Of a DNA stretch of 64,000 bases, positions 58,699 through 64,000 are shown one piece after another. The notes under the pieces are model-generated. The model worked only from the letters and a program-made list of their open reading frames with translations, made no database searches and had not been told where the DNA came from. The DNA is taken from positions 248,001 through 312,000 of the forward strand of contig NZ_SLWS01000013.1 in assembly GCF_004345645.1 (NCBI RefSeq), read 5' to 3'. The DNA is from Actinocrispum wychmicini (GTDB lineage: Bacteria > Actinomycetota > Actinomycetes > Mycobacteriales > Pseudonocardiaceae). Within the stretch, counting starts at the first letter, position 1. Each line of letters opens with the position of its first letter. Made by a program: the position numbers and the translations under genes.

Positions 58699-61329
58699 AT
58701 GCGCGCTCCGGTCATCATGGTGTCGACACTGGTCGCCGGCCTGGTGGCCGCGCCGGCGAACGCCCAGCCGATTGAATGGGACCACCATGAGTGGGGCGGC
58801 CCCACAGCCACGGTGTCCGTAAAAACGGGGATGGCCTCATTGGCCGTGACCGAGGGCGGGCACACCGTGCTGGCGCCCAGTTCGCTCGGGATTGTCACCG
58901 AACACGCTGACCTGTCGAAGAACCTGAAGCTGGTCCGCCGGTCCAGCCGGCCGGTCGTAGAGCACTACGAAACCAAGGTCGGCAAGGCAACCGACCGTAC
59001 GGCGTTCATGACCGAGTCCCGGTTCACGTTCGAAGGCGACGTAGGCGCCCGGTTCGACCTGCTTGTCCGCACGTCCCGCGACGGCGTCGCGTACCGCTAT
59101 GTCCTGCCCGGCGACACAGGCGCGATCTTGCGTGAGACCTCGGGTTTCACGGTCCCGGCCGGCAGCGCCGCGTGGCTGGCGACCTACAAACCCGACTACG
59201 AGAGCCCGTTCGTCCAGACGACGTCCGACGGCGCCGCCGCCGGCGAGTACCTGCATCCGGCGTTGTTCGACGTCGGCGGCACGTACCTGCACATCACCGA
59301 GTCCGATGTGGACGGACGGGACTCCGGCGCGCACCTGGTCCACGACGCGGGAACGAGCACGTACCGGATCAAGTACTTCGACGACAAGGTCGACGTGACC
59401 GGCCCCGTGGCGACCGCGTGGCGGACGATGATCGTCGGCGACCCGCGTACCGTCGCCGCGTCCACCCTGGTCAACGACCTGGCGACGCCGTCGAAGGTCG
59501 CGGACACGTCCTGGGTCAAGCCGGGCAAGGTGTTCTGGAGCTGGCTGGCCGGTGGCCGCGAGGCGGGGCAGAGCCTGGCCATGCAGAAGGGTTATGTCGA
59601 CTACGCGGCCACGCATGGCTGGCCGTACGTGCTGGTCGACGCGGGCTGGTACTTCGACCCGAACTGGGACTACGACCCGAACTGGGAGACCACCAGCTGG
59701 ATTCCGGAGCTGGTCAGGTACGCGCAGGCCAGGAACGTCAAGATCCAGGTCTGGATGCACTTCGGCGAGCTGGACACCGAGGCGGAACGGCAGAGCAGGC
59801 TGGCGTTGCTGCAGCGCTGGGGCGTGGCCGGCGTGAAGATCGACTTCATGAACTCCGACTCGCAGGACCGGTTCCGCTGGTACGACCAGATCCTGCCGGA
59901 GTTGGCCGAACACCGTCTGATGGTGAACTTCCACGGGTCCACGATCCCGCACGGCGTCCAGCGCACCTGGCCGAACGTGATGACCATGGAAGGCGTGTTC
60001 GGCGCCGAGCACTCGAGCGGGTTGAGCACGGCCGATCTGACGACACTTCCGTTCACCCGCAACGTTCCTGGCTCGATGGACTACACGCCGATGGCCTGGC
60101 ACCGGCCCAACCGTCCCACGTCCGACGCGCACGAGCTGGCGTTGTCCGTGGTCTTCGAGTCCGGCTTCCAGAACTTCGCCGGACGGGTGGCGGACTACCA
60201 GGCACGGCCCGAGGCGGAACGGTTCCTGGACCAAGTGCCGACCGTGTGGGACGAGAGCAGGCTGCTCGCGGGCCGGCCTGCGGACAGCGCGGTGTTCGCG
60301 CGCCGAAGCGGCGACAGGTGGTTCATCGGCGGCGGGTTCTCCGGCGCCGCCCGGACCGCCCAAGTACCGCTGGCCATCCAGCCCGGTCTGTGGCTGGTGG
60401 ACATGGTGAAGGACGGTCTCGTCCGTGAGCAGCGAGTGATGTGGTCGGGTACCAAGCTGTCCGTGGACGTCATGAAGGACGGCGGGTTCGCGGCGATCGC
60501 GTGCCGTTGGTATCCGGGCATCAGGACGTGTGACCGGCCGGTACGCACGATCCCGAGTACGACGGTGACGGCGACGCCACAGGCCACGACGACGCCCGGG
60601 ACCGCGTTCCAGGTCACCGGAAAGTTCACTGTGGACACTGAAGTGCGTGGAGTCTCGCTGTATCCACGTGTTCCGGCCGGTTGGACGGTTACCGGGCCGA
60701 CGGTGACGGCCCGCTCATTGCGCCCAGGCCAGGAACTCAGCGGTTCCTGGACACTCACGGCTCCGGCGACCTTCGGCTACGTGGACGTCCCGGTCGTCGC
60801 CTCGTTCGACAGCGGCCTGGAAGCGGAACAGGTCACCCGGGTGCACGTGTGGAAACCGCTGCCCGCCGGGTGGACGTACCTCAGTGACCTGCCGTTCACC
60901 GGCCAGAACGGCAACGGCCCGGTGCGACGCGACCTGGCCAACGCCGGCAAGCCGATCGCGATCCGGCGCGTGAACTACGGCAAGGGCCTGGGAATGTTCG
61001 CCGACGCCGAGATCCAGTTCACGCTGGACGCGAGATGCACCGAGTTCGTCACGGATGTCGGCGTGGACGACGAAGCCGGGTTGGACGTGGCCAGGCAGAA
61101 GGTCGGCGGGACCGTGGGCTTCGGTGTGCTGGGCGACGGAACGTCCCTCGTCGACACGGGGACGATGGGTGTCCGGACCCCGGCGAGGCCTATCGACCTG
61201 GACGTCGCCGGGGTGCGGACGCTGACCCTCAAGGTGACTGACGGCGGCGACGGCACTCAGAACGACCACGCGTCCTGGGGCGACGCCAGAGTGCGCTGTC
61301 AGGGGCTGACGGGCACCGGCGAGCACTGA
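58699..61329 (+). CDS. Secreted GH97-family glycosidase with C-terminal NPCBM domain
   Basis: Protein of 876 aa: signal peptide (PVIMVSTLVAGLVAAPANA), N-terminal beta-sandwich, catalytic barrel with WPYVLVDAGWYFDPNWDYDP, VWMHFGELDTEAERQ, GVAGVKIDFMNSD, LMVNFHGSTIPHGVQRTWPN and MTMEGVFGAE. The Asp in VKIDF fits the nucleophile of retaining GH97 alpha-galactosidases rather than the inverting SusB type. The end carries an NEW3-like sandwich and an NPCBM module (LSDLPFTGQNGNGPVRRD, VGVDDEAG). GGGGAG at 58685-58690 precedes ATG 58699. Confidence 0.88.
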   Translation: MRAPVIMVSTLVAGLVAAPANAQPIEWDHHEWGGPTATVSVKTGMASLAVTEGGHTVLAPSSLGIVTEHADLSKNLKLVRRSSRPVVEHYETKVGKATDRTAFMTESRFTFEGDVGARFDLLVRTSRDGVAYRYVLPGDTGAILRETSGFTVPAGSAAWLATYKPDYESPFVQTTSDGAAAGEYLHPALFDVGGTYLHITESDVDGRDSGAHLVHDAGTSTYRIKYFDDKVDVTGPVATAWRTMIVGDPRTVAASTLVNDLATPSKVADTSWVKPGKVFWSWLAGGREAGQSLAMQKGYVDYAATHGWPYVLVDAGWYFDPNWDYDPNWETTSWIPELVRYAQARNVKIQVWMHFGELDTEAERQSRLALLQRWGVAGVKIDFMNSDSQDRFRWYDQILPELAEHRLMVNFHGSTIPHGVQRTWPNVMTMEGVFGAEHSSGLSTADLTTLPFTRNVPGSMDYTPMAWHRPNRPTSDAHELALSVVFESGFQNFAGRVADYQARPEAERFLDQVPTVWDESRLLAGRPADSAVFARRSGDRWFIGGGFSGAARTAQVPLAIQPGLWLVDMVKDGLVREQRVMWSGTKLSVDVMKDGGFAAIACRWYPGIRTCDRPVRTIPSTTVTATPQATTTPGTAFQVTGKFTVDTEVRGVSLYPRVPAGWTVTGPTVTARSLRPGQELSGSWTLTAPATFGYVDVPVVASFDSGLEAEQVTRVHVWKPLPAGWTYLSDLPFTGQNGNGPVRRDLANAGKPIAIRRVNYGKGLGMFADAEIQFTLDARCTEFVTDVGVDDEAGLDVARQKVGGTVGFGVLGDGTSLVDTGTMGVRTPARPIDLDVAGVRTLTLKVTDGGDGTQNDHASWGDARVRCQGLTGTGEH

Positions 61330-62234
61330 ACGGGTGAAGCGTGCGCCGAGTCCAGGGCGTTGAGCACGACCTGGGTGGCGTTCGGGTCGAAGGCGACCAT
61401 GCCGTGGCCGGCGAAGTCCTGCGGGCACAGGTCCTGCAGGACGACGTTGGTCGCGCCGGCCATGAAACCGCTGGTGTACGGGACGACGGCCTCGTCGTGC
61501 GTGGTCATCACGGTGGTGTACCGGACACCCGGCACGTTCGGGTCGCCGAGTTTCTTGAGGAAGTCCGAACCGGTCAGGAACTGGCGCGCGGCGGGGAAGG
61601 CCGCGTCCACGATCAGGTCGACGACCGGGCCGAGCCCGAACATCCGGGCCAGCACGTAGAAGTCCGCGAGGTGGGCGACGTTCGACCCGTTCCACAGCGG
61701 TGTCATCGCGACGTAGTCACGGACCTTGGCCGCGCCGCCGAGGAATTTCACGTAGTAGTCGGGCATCAGGCTGCCCTCGGAGTGCCCGACGACGGCGACC
61801 TTCGCGGCCCTGGTCGCCCGCAGCACGCGGTCGATGAACGCGCCCAGTTCGGCCGCGCTCTGCTCCATCGGGTTGCGTCCGCCGATCTGGTCGATGGGGA
61901 ACGGGGTGCCGGCGGGGACGCCGTAGGTCAGGGCGAAGACGCAGTAGCCGTTGTTGGCGAGCAGGGGAGAGATGGTCTGCCAGTTCTCGGTCATGTTGGC
62001 GCTGGCGCCGTGCACGAGGACGACGGGGTCCGGGTGGGCCGCGGTGGGGCGGCACGACCAGTTGTTGGCGCCGGGTGGCGCCGAGTACGGATGGGCGAGT
62101 TCGGCGGCTGCCGCGGCGGTGAGTCCGGCGTAGCCGTAGGGGACGGAGAATTGCTGGTCCGCGGCGGCCACGCTGGGTGTGAGCAGTCCCAGCGCCAGCA
62201 CGCCGGCGACGATGCCGACGAGACGCGAACGCAT
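61299..62234 (-). CDS. Secreted lipase/esterase (alpha/beta hydrolase, lipase class 2-like)
   Basis: Protein of 311 aa with a signal peptide (GIVAGVLALGLLTPSVAAA). PVVLVHGASANMTENWQ, nucleophile elbow VAVVGHSEGSLMPDYYVKF (Ser), DLCPQDFAGHGMVAFDPN carrying the catalytic His, and paired Cys (NWSCRPT, GYCVF, DLCPQ, VQCSP) for disulfides. Hydrolyses triacylglycerols or esters outside the cell. The ATG at 62234 follows GGAGG; the longer frame is rejected. It overlaps the GH97 gene end by 31 nt, convergently. Confidence 0.86.
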   Translation of the reverse strand: MRSRLVGIVAGVLALGLLTPSVAAADQQFSVPYGYAGLTAAAAAELAHPYSAPPGANNWSCRPTAAHPDPVVLVHGASANMTENWQTISPLLANNGYCVFALTYGVPAGTPFPIDQIGGRNPMEQSAAELGAFIDRVLRATRAAKVAVVGHSEGSLMPDYYVKFLGGAAKVRDYVAMTPLWNGSNVAHLADFYVLARMFGLGPVVDLIVDAAFPAARQFLTGSDFLKKLGDPNVPGVRYTTVMTTHDEAVVPYTSGFMAGATNVVLQDLCPQDFAGHGMVAFDPNATQVVLNALDSAHASPVQCSPVPVSP

Positions 62235-62251
62235 GTCAGGGGCCTCCGTTG

Positions 62252-62265
62252 TTACTCGGGAGTAA
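62252..62265. promoter_or_regulatory. Palindromic operator-like site before the lipase gene
   Basis: TTACTCGGGAGTAA has perfect 6-bp arms around GG, in the leader 18 nt before the lipase ATG. A TTGACA at about 62300-62295 on the same strand could be the -35. TTAC...GTAA palindromes are typical TetR-type operators in actinobacteria; no regulator gene is adjacent. Confidence 0.5.
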
Positions 62266-62342
62266 GGCCACCGATAGTGATTCGGTCCACTACCCATTGT
62301 CAATGTTTTGCAATCAGTTCAGTCGGTAAACGAATTTGTGGC

Positions 62343-62348
62343 TAGACT
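62343..62348 (+). promoter_or_regulatory. -10 element giving a leaderless xylB transcript
   Basis: TAGACT lies 7 nt before the xylB ATG at 62356. With a transcription start about 7 nt further on, the mRNA would begin at the start codon; no Shine-Dalgarno site is seen, in agreement. Confidence 0.55.
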
Positions 62349-62355
62349 TCCGCGA

Positions 62356-63639
62356 ATGGCGTTGGTCGCGGGCGTTGACTCGTCCACCCAGTCCACGAAG
62401 GTCGTCGTGGTCGACGCGGACACCGGAACCGTCCTGCGCGAGGGGCGCGCGGACCATCCCGACCGCACCGAAGTTCACCCGGACGAGTGGTGGCGGGCGT
62501 ACCGCGAGGCCACCGCGGGCGGGCTGCTCGACGGCGTGTCCGCGATCGGTGTCGGCGGCCAGCAGCACGGCATGGTGACGTTGGACGAGAACCGTGAAGT
62601 GGTGCGTCCCGCGCTGTTGTGGAACGACACCAGGTCCGCCGACGCGGCCGCCGACCTGATCCGTGACCTGGGCGGACCCGACTCGTGGGCGGACGCGGTC
62701 GGCTTGGTCCCGGTCGCCAGCTTCACGGTGACGAAGCTCCGCTGGCTGGCCACGCACGAGCCGGACCTGGCCGCGCGCGTGGCCACGGTCGTGTTGCCGC
62801 ACGACTGGCTGACCTACCGCCTGACCGGTTCGCTGGTCACCGACCGTGGCGACGCCTCCGGGACCGGGTACTACTCGGCCGCACAGAACGCGTATCGCAC
62901 CGACCTGCTCGAGTTGGCCTTCGGACGCGCGCCCGAGTTGCCCCGGGTGCTCGGCCCGTCGGAACCGGCTGGGACGACGTCGGACGGTGTGCTGGTGTCC
63001 GCGGGCACCGGTGACAACATGGCCGCGGCTCTCGGGCTGGGTCTGGGTGTCGGCGACGCGGCGGTGTCGATCGGCACGAGCGGGACCGTGTTCGGCGTCG
63101 CGGACTCGATCCGTGCCGACGGCACCGGCGCGGTCGCCGGCTTCGCCGACGCGACCGGCAGATTCCTGCCGCTGGTGTGCACGTTGAACGCGGCCCGCGT
63201 GCTCACCGCCACCGCCGCGATGCTGGGTGTGTCACTGTCCGAAATGGACGCGCTGGCACTGTCCGCCGCGCCCGGCGCCGACGGGCTCACCATGGTGCCG
63301 TACCTCGACGGCGAACGGACCCCGAACCTGCCGGACGCGACGGGTTCACTGCTGGGTATGCGCCGCGACAACATGACTCCGGCGAACGTGGCCCGTGCGG
63401 CGGTCGAAGGCATGCTGTCCGGACTGGGCGCGGGCATCGAGGCGTTGCGAGCCGTCGGCACAGACGTCAAGCAGGTGCGGCTGATCGGCGGCGGCGCGCA
63501 GTCCAAGGCCGTACAAGCCATCGCGCCGGAGGTCCTCGGTGTGCCGGTGACGATTCCGGCGCCCGCGGAGTACGTGGCGTTGGGCGCGGCCCGGCAGGCC
63601 GCGTGGGCACTCACTGGCGAGCCGCCGACCTGGTCGTAA
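62356..63639 (+). CDS. xylB: Xylulokinase (FGGY family)
   Basis: Cytosolic sugar kinase of 427 aa phosphorylating D-xylulose. FGGY motifs: [20 protein letters not shown] (phosphate loop), [60 protein letters not shown], and the C-terminal [18 protein letters not shown]. The catalytic Asp is in DASGTGY. ATG 62356 is at the end of a leaderless promoter. No xylA or regulator is in the window. Confidence 0.92.
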   Translation: MALVAGVDSSTQSTKVVVVDADTGTVLREGRADHPDRTEVHPDEWWRAYREATAGGLLDGVSAIGVGGQQHGMVTLDENREVVRPALLWNDTRSADAAADLIRDLGGPDSWADAVGLVPVASFTVTKLRWLATHEPDLAARVATVVLPHDWLTYRLTGSLVTDRGDASGTGYYSAAQNAYRTDLLELAFGRAPELPRVLGPSEPAGTTSDGVLVSAGTGDNMAAALGLGLGVGDAAVSIGTSGTVFGVADSIRADGTGAVAGFADATGRFLPLVCTLNAARVLTATAAMLGVSLSEMDALALSAAPGADGLTMVPYLDGERTPNLPDATGSLLGMRRDNMTPANVARAAVEGMLSGLGAGIEALRAVGTDVKQVRLIGGGAQSKAVQAIAPEVLGVPVTIPAPAEYVALGAARQAAWALTGEPPTWS

Positions 63640-63734
63640 CCTAGCCCTTTCTCGCGGACGTCCACCCTGATCTCCACCCGCCGGAGGAGGCGGCCGGGTC
63701 GCCGGGTGCCTTAACGTCCGGCCACACTGTGTGA

Positions 63735-64000
63735 GTGAGGAGCCGGAGTTTGTGGCGGCGGGCGATCAACACTGATCCGGAGACCGGGGTCCTGGTCCGG
63801 GTCCTGGTGACGGCTGTCCTCATCATCGCGCTGGCGACCTCGCGGGTGCCCGCCGGCTGGATGTGGGGTGCCATCGCGGGGGCGTTCGCGTGCTGGCTGT
63901 TCTGGGCTGTGTTCGCCAGCCGGTTGCCGGGTGTGTCGCTGGTGGCGTTGACCGTGTGCTCGCTGGTGTCGACCGCGCTCATCGGGACCGGCAGTGAGGC
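63735..64000 (+). CDS. Membrane protein, possibly a sensor histidine kinase N-terminus (cut by window end)
   Basis: The frame starts at GTG 63735 and is open to the edge (88 codons). It shows RSRSLWRRAINTDPETGV followed by three hydrophobic segments (VLVTAVLIIALATS, GAIAGAFACWLFWAVFA, VSLVALTVCSLVSTALIG). The beginning resembles the membrane part of actinobacterial NarL-type kinases, but no catalytic domain is in view. A CACACT -10 lies 6 nt before the GTG, suggesting a leaderless mRNA. Confidence 0.5.
   Translation, partial: MRSRSLWRRAINTDPETGVLVRVLVTAVLIIALATSRVPAGWMWGAIAGAFACWLFWAVFASRLPGVSLVALTVCSLVSTALIGTGSE

Overview
The window is high-GC DNA with frequent GTG/TTG starts, 1-4 nt start/stop overlaps, SARP regulators, STAND ATPases and large two-strand operons. 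This is the signature of an actinomycete. Conserved blocks (glyS / smtB-zur / uppS and dgt...dnaG) match the order known from mycobacteria, while the secondary-metabolism-type genes suggest a filamentous Pseudonocardiales-like organism. That placement is inference; no rRNA or other marker here fixes the genus.

Layout. 1-2759: 3' part of a Pls/PosA-type peptide synthetase (end of the A domain, carrier domain, membrane/left-handed-helix tandem). 2802-9559: housekeeping and zinc block: uppS, a small conserved gene, a two-gene permease operon, the zinc sensors SmtB (ArsR) and Zur, a His/Cys-rich probable zinc-binding protein and glyS. 9560-10834: non-coding, with a striking 42-bp tandem array. 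10835-15335: an AbiEi-like orphan, then an ABC exporter translationally coupled to a DesK/DesR-like two-component system. 15522-23856: two STAND ATPases (one with an N-terminal RHIM/BASS-like amyloid motif, one a SARP) flanking an opposite-strand operon (nucleotide-sugar dehydrogenase, GT-B-like protein, 129-aa protein), followed by a 48-aa exported peptide gene and a strong terminator. 23975-33557: SanA/YdcF protein, dgt, two microsatellites, serpin, crotonase, carboxymuconolactone decarboxylase, sigJ, dnaG, tam. 33693-33878: two tRNAs separated by a terminator. 33838-43267: MFS/TetR pair, ABC exporter, giant SARP, TetR/hydrolase pair with matching operator sites, xthA. 43325-49618: carboxylesterase, a graveyard of decayed IS982 and IS110 transposases and a broken methyltransferase, a glyoxalase-fold protein, a GrpB protein, two NAD(P)-binding proteins. 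49699-53165: an ECF sigma factor, twin RNHCP proteins, methyltransferase, GNAT. 53298-57857: parE-parC. 57864-64000: lipoprotein, GH97 glycosidase, lipase, xylulokinase, start of a membrane protein.

How genes work together. The clearest regulatory circuit is visible in the DNA: the ECF41-type promoter motif TGTCAC(A/T)-N16-CGTC occurs three times with exact 16-nt spacing. One copy lies before the carboxymuconolactone decarboxylase gene, next to sigJ. Two face apart between an NmrA-like oxidoreductase operon and a second SigJ-like sigma factor gene. Other circuits read from sequence are TetR operators in the MFS/TetR gap and a near-palindrome shared by a TetR gene and its neighbouring hydrolase. 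Zinc homeostasis is suggested by the SmtB alpha5 metal site, Zur, and the nearby Cys-rich protein. The most system-like unannotated locus is 15.5-23.9 kb.
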